Below are positions 1 to 8,966 of a DNA stretch of 64,000 nucleotides, piece by piece. Source of the stretch: Opitutia bacterium. GTDB lineage: Bacteria; Verrucomicrobiota; Verrucomicrobiia; Opitutales; Seribacteraceae. Every line of letters begins with the position of its first letter. Positions within the stretch are counted from its first letter, which is position 1. The notes below the pieces were generated by a model. The model made no database searches and was not told the origin of the DNA. It worked only from the letters and a program-made list of their open reading frames with translations. The stretch lies in NCBI GenBank assembly GCA_002722545.1, contig PBMI01000045.1, positions 1 through 64,000 of the forward strand. The letters run 5' to 3'. The position numbers and the translations under genes were made by a program.

Positions 1-2
1 GT

Positions 3-233
3 CATCGTGAAAAAGCGATGAGTGATTACGCTGATAAAAACACATCCGTTGTTGCTGCGCAAAATACCTATAAAGCGCAAGCTGACCTTGGTAAGTACGA
101 ATTAGTATATCGTTTTGGTGATGGCGCCATTGACGATAACGACATTGTAATTGGCGAGGACGGCATAGAGCTTCCCGGTTTTGATAAAGCAATTTCGTTT
201 AATACAACCAACTCCTATCAAGATATGTTTTAG
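3..233 (+). CDS. 3' end of an unidentified host gene (integration target)
   Basis: The reading frame is open from the window edge and ends at TAG, so only the last 76 or so residues are seen; the internal ATG at 18 is probably not the true start. I do not recognise the family. The visible part is acidic and soluble-looking, with no membrane segment. Its final codons (SYQDMF, stop) lie inside the left copy of the attachment repeat, so the phage entered at the extreme 3' end and rebuilt the coding end with a TAG stop. The right copy reads DMF followed by TAA and then a rho-independent terminator, which is probably the original end of this gene, now about 62 kb away. Confidence 0.7.
   Translation, partial: HREKAMSDYADKNTSVVAAQNTYKAQADLGKYELVYRFGDGAIDDNDIVIGEDGIELPGFDKAISFNTTNSYQDMF
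212..232 (+). other. attL: attL core repeat
   Basis: This 21-bp stretch matches 62030-62050 at 19 positions; the last 13 bases (AAGATATGTTTTA) are identical. The two mismatches lie on the host-gene side. The left copy keeps the host gene in frame, while the right copy carries an in-frame TAA in the part that would be phage-derived, so crossover probably occurred within the 13-bp core. Confidence 0.8.
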
Positions 234-328
234 AAGAACAGTTTTGCATAGGTTAGCATAATTTAATACCCCCCCGTTTTTGCTGGGCTGTAGCGTAGGC
301 ATAAGTTATCAAAGCTTATAATCGGTAC

Positions 329-386
329 AGACCCAGCACGGACCCATCCCCAAAAATAGACCCGAAATGGACCCACAGTGGACCCA
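329..386 (+). repeat. Five GGACCC-type boxes, candidate integrase arm sites
   Basis: Boxes reading (A/G)GACCC(A/G) start at about 329, 340, 358, 369 and 380, with spacing 11, 18, 11 and 11 bp, in a gene-free stretch (234-536) next to attL. Two similar boxes (GGACCCT, TGACCCC) lie at 61960 and 61970 beside attR. Evenly phased direct repeats on both arms of a core fit arm-type binding sites of a lambda-like integrase. The rest of 234-536 is AT-rich and shows no gene. A short frame (305-433) runs through the boxes but lacks a start. Confidence 0.5.
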
Positions 387-536
387 CTTTTTCTACCTTC
401 GAAACTCTAAAAACGCCGAGCTTTTAACATTTGATCTTAAGTATTTGTAATGATCACCACACGACAAAAGTTGCAAGTTTTAAGCTCTTAACTTAAATTA
501 ATACAAAATACTAAGTTAATATCATTAAGAGGTCGC

Positions 537-971
537 GTGAGATTATTCGCTTTATTATTTTTGCTGTCCTTCACAGCTAACGCTGAAAGTATAAGAAACA
601 AGAATCATGGCACTTTGATAGTCTCAGAAGTAACCTCAATCTATGACGGAGATACCTTCAGAGCTAATATTAAAGGACTTCACTCTTTGATAGGGGAGCG
701 AATCGGTATTCGAGTTGCGGGTGTCGATACGCCAGAGATGCGAGGCAAGTGTAAGCAAGAAAAAGATCTTGCTCGCCAAGCAAAGCAAGTAACCGTTAAA
801 GCATTGCGTTCGGCGAAGGTTATTGAACTTAGGAATACGAAACGAGGTAAGTATTTTAGAATTGTAGCCGACGTATACGTGGATAACAAAAGCCTGACTG
901 ACATTCTAATCAAGTCAGGCTTGGGAGTTGCTTACGATGGTGGCACTAAAGCTCGTAGCTGGTGCGTTTAA
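537..971 (+). CDS. Secreted thermonuclease-family nuclease (SNase fold)
   Basis: A 144-aa protein with a typical signal peptide (about residues 1-16, ending TANA), so probably exported. The body matches the staphylococcal nuclease fold: DGDTF near residue 37, RVAGVDTPEMRG near 59-70 and the strand GKYFRIVADVY near 104, where family members usually have YGR; the catalytic arginine there is less certain. The start is GTG, chosen because AGAGG lies just upstream and the signal peptide begins there. Expected activity is calcium-dependent cleavage of DNA or RNA outside the cytoplasm. It is the first gene inside attL, reads inward alone, and is AT-rich like the rest of the cargo arm. Confidence 0.8.
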   Translation: MRLFALLFLLSFTANAESIRNKNHGTLIVSEVTSIYDGDTFRANIKGLHSLIGERIGIRVAGVDTPEMRGKCKQEKDLARQAKQVTVKALRSAKVIELRNTKRGKYFRIVADVYVDNKSLTDILIKSGLGVAYDGGTKARSWCV

Positions 972-1075
972 GCAACGAGCCTGTTGGTTGCTTCGGCCCA
1001 AAAATAGGTGATAAAAGCTCCTGTTCCATGGTATTAGGGGTATGAATACATTGAGTTATTTTCATACTTGATAAA

Positions 1076-3592
1076 CTACTTGGATATTGTGGCCCTAATA
1101 TATTCAGCAACCTGATCAACTGGGAGCGGTTTTGAAAAAAAGTATCCTTGGATTCTAATATCTTTGTACCTAGATAAATGGTTAATTAGCTTTTCATCCT
1201 CAACCCCTTCAACCACTACTTTCTTGCCTAAGTCGTAACAAATAGTGATTATAGTATCTAAAAGCTTTTGTTCTTTAGTATTTTTATCGGCTCCTAAAGT
1301 GAACTCCCTGTCTATTTTAATAATGTTTGCTGGCTGGTTAGCTAGGTAAGATAAGCTTGAAAAACCAGTTCCAAAGTCGTCGATAGCAACATTAAGGCCC
1401 GAGGCGATTAGTTGAGTCAATGTTTTTTCTATCGTGGTTTTCTCTTGAAAGGCAGACTCAGTAACCTCTATTGTAAATTTACGGTAATCGATATTGTTTT
1501 GTGTAAGCTGGTATTGTAAATCAATAGCAAAATTTTCTTTAATGAGTTGTTTGGTTGAAAAGTTAACAGCCACGCTTATTTTTTGTAACTCAGGGTAATG
1601 ACCGATGTCACGAATAACTTGATTTAAAACGTATTTACCTACTTGTACTATTTGACCTGTAGTTTCAGCTATGGGTATAAACTTCGCTGGGGAAATCCAT
1701 CCATCTTGGTGGGGCCACCTAACTAGCGCTTCAACCGCTACAACTTGTTTCCCACTTAAGTTATGTATAGGTTGATAAAATACTTGTAATTCGTTGTTCT
1801 TGAGCGCTGAATCTAGCTTATTACGGATGGTAGTCTTTTCATTAAATTTATCATCCATAGATTGTTTATAAATTTGTATTTGATTACCTCCAAGTTCCAT
1901 AGACCTTTCAAGTGCGATGTTGGCTTGTTGTAAGTTTAGTTTAAAATTAAATGATTTAGGGCTGTCGTAATAAACAACTCCAGCGCTTGATGTTAGATTG
2001 AGCTCAAATTTGTCAATGCAATAAAATTTCGATAATTCAAGTAGTATAGCTTCAACTTTGTGTGTAAGAAAAACTTCTGAAGTATTGATATAATATAAAA
2101 CAAAACTATCATTAAATCCTTTTGATATTAGCACTTGATTGCCACTATTAGCCTTTATTTTTTCAGCAGTTTGTTTTGTTATTTGATCACTAATTTCATA
2201 GCCTAAAGAGTTTTGTATCTCATCAAAAAAGTCTATTTTGATTATAACTACTGCAAAATTATTGCATTTCTTTATTGAACAATACTCTGAAAACTTATCT
2301 TTTAAAGTTTTTAATCTTAAAAAACCAGTTAATTCATCATGTTTTGCATTAAACTCTAAGATTCTTGAAGAGTCAGCAACTAGTGTAAAGATAAATGCGA
2401 ATAGGAAAGTGAGCCATAGTATTGATTGGTCGATTATTGTGCTTATGTGTATTGCTTTATAATCACTTAGAAAGTTATAAACTTTATGTACTAAATCCAT
2501 TACGTTTATCTTTTCCATAATAAAGTTATTATAACGACTAGTTAGCTCGCTCAATTCAACTTGAGTTTTATTTTTATAATCAACTGAAAAGTAAGTGCCT
2601 GGTGTTAATTCTAAAAATGCATCAAATTGACCAAGATATTTTAAATAATTTTTCTCTATCAGTAAGTTCATATCTAATAAATTTAATACATAGTAACGAT
2701 TTTGATCAGCGAGTGTAACGCGAGCCAGAAACATTAAAATTGGTGTATCCGAGTCCAAGCTGAGAGAGTTGGCTGCGAATCGAACTTCCTCTGAATCGCC
2801 TTTTATCCACGATCTTATCGTAGGTTTATTAATCATTCCTTCTGTGAAAAAATTTGTGGAGAAACTATCAGTTGCGATATGTTGGAGCTCATCATCAAGT
2901 ACTAGAACCCCTTTAATTACATCATAATCCGCTTTATAGTTAATTGCATCTATGCTAATTAGACGTCTGAAATCTTCGAAATTAACTTTTTCTACCCTGT
3001 TTTTTAGTCTAGCTAGAGCTTTTTTCTGTGTCAGTAAAGAGTTGTTCAACATAGATTCGACTAGGTGCACTTTTTCTCTTGCACTGGCATCTTGAGATTT
3101 GACTAGTTTTAAAGATACCTGATGCCACACTACTGAACCAGTTAATATAATTATTAATATGATGAAATTTAAGTTGTTGTTTTTTATTGCTTTTACATTT
3201 CCGTGAAAAGCTTTGATAGTAAATGCAGAAAGTATAGTGAACGTAAAAATAGCTGATAACGATAATGTAAATGGGCTATCATCGATGCCCCATAGGTCAT
3301 AGTTAATCTGCATGTGAAATAAAAAAGAAAATTGTACAAATAGAAGGCACAATGCACTTGCAGAAGCTATAGCGGCGCAAAACTTCTTAGTACTTAGGTC
3401 AATTTTCTTCATTATTGATAGTACGGCCGCAATTATTAATGAGTTTACCGCCACTGTTGGGCTAATTACCTCCATTAACTCATACCCAAGAAAAGTAGAC
3501 TCAGCCATTCCCAAGGCAAAAACAATACAGTGGAAATAAAGAATTGCACTATACAGTATGCTAGACGCACTTTTTGAAACATTAAATCTCAT
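1076..3592 (-). CDS. Membrane EAL-domain phosphodiesterase with degenerate GGDEF domain
   Basis: An 838-aa signalling protein. Residues 1-170 hold several hydrophobic segments, followed by an extracytoplasmic sensor-like stretch to about 395, another membrane segment, a GGDEF-type domain (about 420-575) and an EAL domain (about 590-838). The GGDEF signature is replaced by GFNDS, so diguanylate cyclase activity is unlikely. The EAL domain keeps EALVRW, VNFS, IEVTES, IDDFGTGFSS, IKIDREF, VVEGVE and QGYFFSKPL, so it should hydrolyse cyclic-di-GMP to pGpG. It stands alone, facing left, divergent from the chemotaxis receptor. Its position inside the element makes it cargo that could alter host motility or biofilm decisions. 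The sensory ligand is unknown. Confidence 0.88.
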   Translation of the reverse strand: MRFNVSKSASSILYSAILYFHCIVFALGMAESTFLGYELMEVISPTVAVNSLIIAAVLSIMKKIDLSTKKFCAAIASASALCLLFVQFSFLFHMQINYDLWGIDDSPFTLSLSAIFTFTILSAFTIKAFHGNVKAIKNNNLNFIILIIILTGSVVWHQVSLKLVKSQDASAREKVHLVESMLNNSLLTQKKALARLKNRVEKVNFEDFRRLISIDAINYKADYDVIKGVLVLDDELQHIATDSFSTNFFTEGMINKPTIRSWIKGDSEEVRFAANSLSLDSDTPILMFLARVTLADQNRYYVLNLLDMNLLIEKNYLKYLGQFDAFLELTPGTYFSVDYKNKTQVELSELTSRYNNFIMEKINVMDLVHKVYNFLSDYKAIHISTIIDQSILWLTFLFAFIFTLVADSSRILEFNAKHDELTGFLRLKTLKDKFSEYCSIKKCNNFAVVIIKIDFFDEIQNSLGYEISDQITKQTAEKIKANSGNQVLISKGFNDSFVLYYINTSEVFLTHKVEAILLELSKFYCIDKFELNLTSSAGVVYYDSPKSFNFKLNLQQANIALERSMELGGNQIQIYKQSMDDKFNEKTTIRNKLDSALKNNELQVFYQPIHNLSGKQVVAVEALVRWPHQDGWISPAKFIPIAETTGQIVQVGKYVLNQVIRDIGHYPELQKISVAVNFSTKQLIKENFAIDLQYQLTQNNIDYRKFTIEVTESAFQEKTTIEKTLTQLIASGLNVAIDDFGTGFSSLSYLANQPANIIKIDREFTLGADKNTKEQKLLDTIITICYDLGKKVVVEGVEDEKLINHLSRYKDIRIQGYFFSKPLPVDQVAEYIRATISK

Positions 3593-3805
3593 AAATATCC
3601 ATTAAATTCATTAGCATGCTCCACTTAGTTTAGAAGGCATATATCCACAATTCAATTAAACATAAAGTAAAAATAATAATTAAAGTCACTATGTTAATAG
3701 GTACTTAATGTGTATTATGTACTACTTAATGGTTGTTGTATTTATATTGTATAGGAATAAATTATTACATGGAAACTATTAAAAATACTATTAATAGGAA
3801 TTGTA

Positions 3806-5428
3806 ATGATTAGAAATTTACGAATAGGCTTTAGAACTCTATCCACTTTCGCCGTAACAGCAATAATTACCGTGCTTGTCGCCGCAGGTGCTTTTGCACA
3901 GCTATCGAAACTTAACCAAACTACCGAAGTGATAGCCTCCCATAGGTTGCCCGCTATAATTACTCTAAGTGAGCTTCGAAGAGACGTACTTCTGATGCAG
4001 GTTATAATCAATGAATTATCTGATGTCAGCACAACAGAAAAAATCTCATATCTTAAAAATAGAATGAGGAAAATCAATCTGCATTACACCGAGTATGAAG
4101 AAGAGATGTCTCATTACTCAAAAACACCTGAATCAAATATAATATTAAAAAAAGTAAAGGCTTTACATAATGAGATGTTATCTCAGCTCCCAGATCTATA
4201 TTCACTAGTAGACAACAAAAAAATAGAAAATTTTGTATCACTTCGGGAAGAGTCATTCATGCCTATAGCGAGAGAGTTGCGCCTTGCTTTAGATGAATTT
4301 TCAGACTTTCAAAGAGCTAGAGCAAATGAAAACGGTCTAGAGGCAAAAAGTACTTTTGTCTCATCCAAAAGACTTGTCGTCTTCAGTCTATTTTTGTCAG
4401 TTTTGGCTACGTTGGTTTTGGCATACATTTATACAAAAAGTTTAGTTCTACCCCTTCGTAGGGCCGTTGCCATAGCTGAAAAAATTGCAAGTGGTGATTT
4501 GACCCAGGAAATTATCGATCCTGCTAGGGACGAGGCCGCTGACTTAGTAAGAGCTCTTGCTGAAATGCAAAATAAGCTTAGAGATGCTCTATCGCGCATC
4601 GGAACTTCTTCGGAGCAATTAGCATCTACCTCTGAAGAGCTAAACGTTGTAACTGCTCACTCCTCAGATACAGTTGATAAGCAAAGCGACCAAATAAATA
4701 TGGCTGCTAGTGCTGTTAGTCAACTTAGATCTGCAATTGAAGAGGTAGCTAAAACTGCATCATATACTAGTAACAGTGTCGAAGTAGCAAACAAGAAAAC
4801 TGTAGCTGGAAAAGAAAAGATATTAGATACAATAAACTCAATTAAATTATTGCGGTCTGACATCAAAATATCTGGGCAAAGTGTACGCCAGTTAGTCAAT
4901 AACATAAAAGATATATCAACCGTTTTAGAAGTAATACGTAGCATAGCTGAACAGACTAATTTATTGGCATTAAATGCAGCTATTGAGGCAGCAAGAGCTG
5001 GTGAAAATGGGCGTGGTTTCGCCGTGGTAGCTGATGAAGTCCGTGCACTTGCTTATAGAACCCAAGAGTCAACAAAAGACATAGAAAAGATGCTTAAGTC
5101 AGTGGATGAGGTTACAGTTAAAACTGAGAGCAGCATGAATAAAAGCAGCGAACTTAGCACGTCTAGCCTTAGAGTCGCGGAAGATGCCGGGGCTGCTTTT
5201 GAAGAGATTTTATTACTCGTAAATGACATTAATAGTCAAAGTGCAACGATTGCAAGTGCTTCGGAAGAGCAAGCCACTGTCGCTAAAGAAGTAGACACAA
5301 ACTTAAATCTCATTAAAGTATTATCTTCGGAAACTTCAGAGGGCGCGGACCAGACATCTGCATCGAGTACTGAACTTGCAAAATTGGCGGATCGTTTAAA
5401 CGAGCTTATACTCAGGTTTAAGCTTTAG
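3806..5428 (+). CDS. Methyl-accepting chemotaxis protein
   Basis: A 540-aa receptor with a first membrane segment at about residues 12-32, a helical ligand-binding region of four-helix-bundle type, a second membrane segment near 190-212, a HAMP linker ([18 protein letters not shown]) and a long cytoplasmic coiled coil. The conserved hairpin tip [21 protein letters not shown] followed by [15 protein letters not shown] is clear, so it should couple to CheW/CheA. There is no C-terminal CheR pentapeptide tail. It is transcribed alone, divergent from the EAL gene, and AT-rich. Receptor genes are unusual phage cargo. The ligand cannot be inferred. Confidence 0.92.
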   Translation: MIRNLRIGFRTLSTFAVTAIITVLVAAGAFAQLSKLNQTTEVIASHRLPAIITLSELRRDVLLMQVIINELSDVSTTEKISYLKNRMRKINLHYTEYEEEMSHYSKTPESNIILKKVKALHNEMLSQLPDLYSLVDNKKIENFVSLREESFMPIARELRLALDEFSDFQRARANENGLEAKSTFVSSKRLVVFSLFLSVLATLVLAYIYTKSLVLPLRRAVAIAEKIASGDLTQEIIDPARDEAADLVRALAEMQNKLRDALSRIGTSSEQLASTSEELNVVTAHSSDTVDKQSDQINMAASAVSQLRSAIEEVAKTASYTSNSVEVANKKTVAGKEKILDTINSIKLLRSDIKISGQSVRQLVNNIKDISTVLEVIRSIAEQTNLLALNAAIEAARAGENGRGFAVVADEVRALAYRTQESTKDIEKMLKSVDEVTVKTESSMNKSSELSTSSLRVAEDAGAAFEEILLLVNDINSQSATIASASEEQATVAKEVDTNLNLIKVLSSETSEGADQTSASSTELAKLADRLNELILRFKL

Positions 5429-5544
5429 AGGCTTATTATTGTTTGAGTACAGTATTTACTTTTAGCTCGTAAGTTAAGAACCTACATTTATATTAAAATG
5501 CTAAAATTATGAAATGAAGTACCAAAAGAATGGCTATACATTTA

Positions 5545-5564
5545 TACTGTATATATATACAGTA
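5545..5564 (+). promoter_or_regulatory. LexA box (SOS operator)
   Basis: CTGTATATATATACAG is a perfect CTGT-N8-ACAG palindrome with TA flanks on both sides, matching the gammaproteobacterial LexA consensus. It lies about 20 bp upstream of the ATG at 5584 and would place that gene under SOS control. Confidence 0.88.
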
Positions 5565-5583
5565 TAAATTTGGTGCTTATACA

Positions 5584-5949
5584 ATGCTAATAGAAAACGC
5601 CAAAGTTGGCCCTCAACTTACAGACTTAGAAAATACGCTTGATTCTACTTTCATCAAAGACTCCACGTTCATTGGCCGCGCCAGCGGCCGAAGCATGGAG
5701 GGCGTAGGAATATATGACGGTGATATATTAATTATCGATAGGGCACAAAACGTAAAGCATTATGATGTCATCGTAGCGTGCTACAACGGTTTATTCATAT
5801 GCAAATTAGCGGATATGAAAAACAACCAGCTTGTATCCGCTAGCCCAGATTATGAGCCAGTTAAAATAAAGGCAACCGACGAGTATTGCGTAGAAGGCGT
5901 TGTTACACAGTCGATGAGGATGCATAGGGGGAGTTCTAGGTTGGGATAA
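5584..5949 (+). CDS. UmuD'-like S24 peptidase-fold protein, no UmuC partner
   Basis: A 121-aa protein of the LexA/UmuD S24 fold. The Ser (SGRSMEG, residue 37) and the Lys in the FICKLAD strand are both present. The tract track start at 5530 would run through the LexA box, so ATG 5584 is chosen. From that start the N-terminus is short: only 36 residues precede the catalytic Ser, as in processed UmuD', and no Cys-Gly or Ala-Gly cleavage arm is seen. No umuC follows. Phage P1 HumD is a known stand-alone UmuD' homologue; this looks like a counterpart. It could join a host UmuC to form a mutagenic polymerase, or act on a repressor. The role is inferred. Confidence 0.8.
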   Translation: MLIENAKVGPQLTDLENTLDSTFIKDSTFIGRASGRSMEGVGIYDGDILIIDRAQNVKHYDVIVACYNGLFICKLADMKNNQLVSASPDYEPVKIKATDEYCVEGVVTQSMRMHRGSSRLG

Positions 5950-6246
5950 CTCCTTTCGACGATAATAATAAAGCAATCCTGATGTGTGCTCATGGCATTA
6001 ACATATTTATTTTATCCAAAAAGTGCGTACTTCGATTCGTTAGCAATTTGACTGTTCTAAAACTTTAACACAAATGGTTGAGTGCCTATCAAAAAGCTTA
6101 ATGGTCATATTTAGTGAGTTCGTGTTAGATGTAAAATATCTTTTTTCAAGTTCATAAGTGACAGTTTTATATGGAATGTGGACAAAGATTTCTATATGGA
6201 CTATATTAAAGCACCTTAGACGAATTTAGGTCTGAAACAACTTACT

Positions 6247-7500
6247 ATGATAAAAAACTATACATTCAGCAATTTTCAATCCTACCAAAATGAGTGTGAT
6301 GTAGATTTTACGGTTAATAAAAAAACTGCACATTCTTATTATGACTACGAATTGGAAGATGGCTCAAAAATAGCAAAAGTGATGGCTGTTTTAGGTGCAA
6401 ACGGCGCAGGTAAATCTAATTTATTGAAACCATTAGCCTTCCTTTCATGGTTTATTCCGAATTCATTCGGTTCAGTTCAACGTGGTGAAGATATACCAAT
6501 AATTCCTTTCCTTTTGAACGAAGATGAAAATACAATAATTGAGTTAGAGTTTGTAGTTCCTAGATGGCACAATTCTAATTCAGAGTTTGAATATAAATAT
6601 TCTATAGAACTTAATAAAAAAAGAGTTGTAAGTGAATCTTTAAAGATGAAAACATCTAGATTATATTCGAATGTTATTTCTCGAAGCTTTAATGAAGAAA
6701 CACAAAAATACAAAGTCAAAAATAGTAATAAAATTGGTGTAGATCTGGAAGACTCTATTTTGGAAAGAGCTCCGGCTAACAGCTCGATAATATCTTATGT
6801 GATGAATTTGCTTACAGAGGAAGAGCTGTTCACTGATAAAAGTAATGGATGTATGGTCCTTGCTGCTCGTTATTTCCAATCAAATAGAACTAACTTAACA
6901 GCAATCGGAAAACGTAATTTGTCGGAAAATATTGAAGACGCAACTGATTTTTATATGGAGTATCCTGAATTTTTCGAAAAGATTAAATCTTTACTCATGA
7001 GGTATGATCTTGGTATATCAGATATTACTTTTGAGAAAAAAATTCTTACAGATAGTAGTACTGGTAAAGAGATAGAAAGTACAATTCCTATATTCTCGCA
7101 CTATACACAAGGTAATTCTTTTGATGTTCCAATTTTTTTGGAGTCAAGTGGTACTCAAAGCGCCTATTGCGTATTAGCTACAATAACGCAAACACTTAAC
7201 AGTGGTGGTGTAGCTATCCTAGATGAGTTCGACAATGATCTACATCCCTTATTGACTATGGAAATTGTAGAACTGTTCAAAGATACATCTGTGAATAAGA
7301 GCAATGCACAATTACTTTTTAATACACACACGGTAGAAGTCTTGAAAAGCTTAAGAATGCAGCATTGTTATCTAGTAGAAAAAAATGACGGTGTTTCAGA
7401 AGCGTACCGAGCTGATGAGGTTGATGGACTTCTTGCTAGAGACAACCTTTACGCAAAATATGTCTCAGGTGCTTTAGGTGCTGTACCGGAGTTTGATTGA
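6247..7500 (+). CDS. AAA family ATPase (RloA/AAA_15-like), candidate defence component
   Basis: A 417-aa ABC/SMC-type ATPase. Walker A is GANGAGKS (residues 50-57), a signature-like SSGTQSAY lies near 300, Walker B is AILDEFDNDLHP near 323-334, and a switch histidine follows in NTHTVEVL. This arrangement is typical of AAA_15/AAA_21 ATPases such as RloA and of ATPase subunits in two-gene anti-phage modules. The next gene starts one base after its stop, so the two are co-transcribed. The 297 bp upstream (5950-6246) is AT-rich; I see no convincing operator there. Substrate and trigger are unknown. Confidence 0.8.
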   Translation: MIKNYTFSNFQSYQNECDVDFTVNKKTAHSYYDYELEDGSKIAKVMAVLGANGAGKSNLLKPLAFLSWFIPNSFGSVQRGEDIPIIPFLLNEDENTIIELEFVVPRWHNSNSEFEYKYSIELNKKRVVSESLKMKTSRLYSNVISRSFNEETQKYKVKNSNKIGVDLEDSILERAPANSSIISYVMNLLTEEELFTDKSNGCMVLAARYFQSNRTNLTAIGKRNLSENIEDATDFYMEYPEFFEKIKSLLMRYDLGISDITFEKKILTDSSTGKEIESTIPIFSHYTQGNSFDVPIFLESSGTQSAYCVLATITQTLNSGGVAILDEFDNDLHPLLTMEIVELFKDTSVNKSNAQLLFNTHTVEVLKSLRMQHCYLVEKNDGVSEAYRADEVDGLLARDNLYAKYVSGALGAVPEFD

Positions 7501-7501
7501 T

Positions 7502-8008
7502 ATGGGTAAGAAAAAGAGGCCACTCAAGGAAACACTAATTATCGTTGGAGAGGGGCAAGCTGAGGTTGCATTCATTAATCACGTTAAGTCACTATATGGA
7601 GTTGGCAACCCAAAAGTTAAAGCTAAGTCAGCTGGCGGAAAGGGGCCTAGTAACGTTATAGGTGATGCTATAGGAACACTAAATTGCTCGGGTTGTGACC
7701 GAGTCGTGTCCTTATTGGATACTGACATAGAGTGGCCGAAAGTTAAGGTCAAAGAAGCTAAAAAAAGAGAAATAATTCTTATTGGATCGGACCCATGTCT
7801 CGAAGGGCTTTTACTTAGGATACTTGAGAAACGAGTCCCACCTCAAAGCATTGATTGTAAAAGAGAGATGCATCCTTTACTTGATGGTAGAGAAACAGAC
7901 AAAAAAAGTTACGCTCAACTTTTTTCAAGAGTAACCCTAGATTCAGTTCGCGATAAAATTGAAGAATTGGATCTATTAATCAAAATAATCTCAGGTGAGG
8001 TCAAGTAG
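7502..8008 (+). CDS. RloB/TOPRIM-like protein, partner of the AAA ATPase
   Basis: A 168-aa protein beginning MGKKKRPLKETL; the longer track start at 7478 overlaps the ATPase and lacks support. It shows IIVGEGQAE (acidic strand near residue 17-21), LLDTD near 72-75 and DPCLEGLLLRI near 98, the pattern seen in RloB-type proteins, which have a TOPRIM-like core of Glu and Asp-x-Asp metal ligands. It may be a nuclease controlled by the upstream ATPase, by analogy with RloA-RloB and PARIS AriA-AriB pairs. The family match is by motif only, so the effector activity is inferred. Confidence 0.65.
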   Translation: MGKKKRPLKETLIIVGEGQAEVAFINHVKSLYGVGNPKVKAKSAGGKGPSNVIGDAIGTLNCSGCDRVVSLLDTDIEWPKVKVKEAKKREIILIGSDPCLEGLLLRILEKRVPPQSIDCKREMHPLLDGRETDKKSYAQLFSRVTLDSVRDKIEELDLLIKIISGEVK

Positions 8009-8041
8009 GCTCTAATATTAGAGCCTATGATAATCTTTTTA
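8007..8041 (+). terminator. Terminator after the ATPase/TOPRIM pair
   Basis: A perfect 20-bp palindrome (AGGCTCTAAT / ATTAGAGCCT) starts at the stop codon and is followed after eight bases by a T-rich run. It marks the end of the AT-rich cargo arm; base composition changes visibly just to its right. Confidence 0.6.
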
Positions 8042-8080
8042 TATTTTTAATTATGCTTACCACAATTTGGTCGTACTTTC

Positions 8081-8947
8081 TCAATCAGTCACCACATGCC
8101 CCTTAATCAGCTGCCTATGCTGAATCCAACCACGGAAATTACCCGACCAACGATTGCCATCTACATCAAAATGCGTAACGCCAATACGTTTAGCTTTGGC
8201 GTTAGTAAGCTTATGGTAAGTAGGAATAGGCGTAGCTTGATGTTCAAAAGGGGAGGCATGAACACGGTCGCCCGATGTTAATGACTCAAAGATGCGCAAT
8301 GCCTTCTCGAACGACATGTCGAGTGTACGGTAGCTAACCTGCGCGCAGCACGAGACAGAAAGAATTAGTAGCTCTTGTAGCTCGTAGCACTCACGCATTT
8401 CGTCAGTTATGTAAGGTAAGTGCCACTCCTTATAGCCTAGTTCATTAGGAACACTGTTATTTAAGGCCGTGCTTATTTGACGTGCGAGTTCACGTATCTC
8501 TGGTTGTGCGTCTTCGTGGTCGCGTAACCATAAGAAATTCGCCCACTCCGTCGATGTAACCACTACCTTCATTGTTTGGAAGGTTTCTAATATACGATTC
8601 GAGACTTGCTTGTGTAGCTTTACCTTTTCCATCCCCCAATGAAACATGCATGCCACTTTCGATGCACCTTTCCACAAAGCGCGGGCTAAGTAAGACGGGA
8701 GGGTCTTTAAAGTCGTCTGGGCTTGCATACCACTCTGGTTCGCGCCCCAGTGTATAGGCAACTCTGGCGTAGTCCATACTTGTTGTCTCACTTTCTTTGT
8801 TGGTATAGCGCGCGAGCTTGCACTGTTTCGTGAAAAGACACGATGAGTCATAAGCTCCGCGTGAATGAATCTAGGGTATTCTAGTTCTGCTGTTGTAATA
8901 CGTAAACCATTGGCGATTGAATCTGCAATAATTTTTACTGCTATCAT
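8081..8947 (-). CDS. thyX: Flavin-dependent thymidylate synthase
   Basis: A 288-aa ThyX homologue that makes dTMP from dUMP using FAD and methylene-tetrahydrofolate. The signature THRVFSRNSASSR (residues 34-46) matches the ThyX motif RHRxxSxNxxSxR except for its first residue. The C-terminal Arg/His-rich part (NFRGWIQHRQ) fits the family. It is the last gene of the leftward early operon. An operator-like palindrome lies 5-19 bp upstream of its ATG, and no clear ribosome binding site is seen, so it may be translated from a very short leader. Phages carry ThyX to supply dTTP for replication. Confidence 0.92.
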   Translation of the reverse strand: MIAVKIIADSIANGLRITTAELEYPRFIHAELMTHRVFSRNSASSRAIPTKKVRQQVWTTPELPIHWGANQSGMQAQTTLKTLPSYLARALWKGASKVACMFHWGMEKVKLHKQVSNRILETFQTMKVVVTSTEWANFLWLRDHEDAQPEIRELARQISTALNNSVPNELGYKEWHLPYITDEMRECYELQELLILSVSCCAQVSYRTLDMSFEKALRIFESLTSGDRVHASPFEHQATPIPTYHKLTNAKAKRIGVTHFDVDGNRWSGNFRGWIQHRQLIKGHVVTD

Positions 8948-8951
8948 ATTT

Positions 8952-8966
8952 ATTAGTGTTACTGTT
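8952..8966. promoter_or_regulatory. Operator-like palindrome before thyX
   Basis: ATTAGTGTTACTGTT matches AACAGTnnnACTGTT at 13 of 15 positions. It lies between the xis stop and the thyX start. Confidence 0.55.

Noticed and set aside
305-433. Short open frame across the GGACCC boxes, thought of as an integrase remnant
   Set aside because: No start codon or ribosome site; the evenly spaced repeats explain the sequence better as binding sites.
5530-5583. Upstream start for the UmuD'-like gene
   Set aside because: The added residues would be encoded by the LexA box itself, and the natural ATG at 5584 fits the family.
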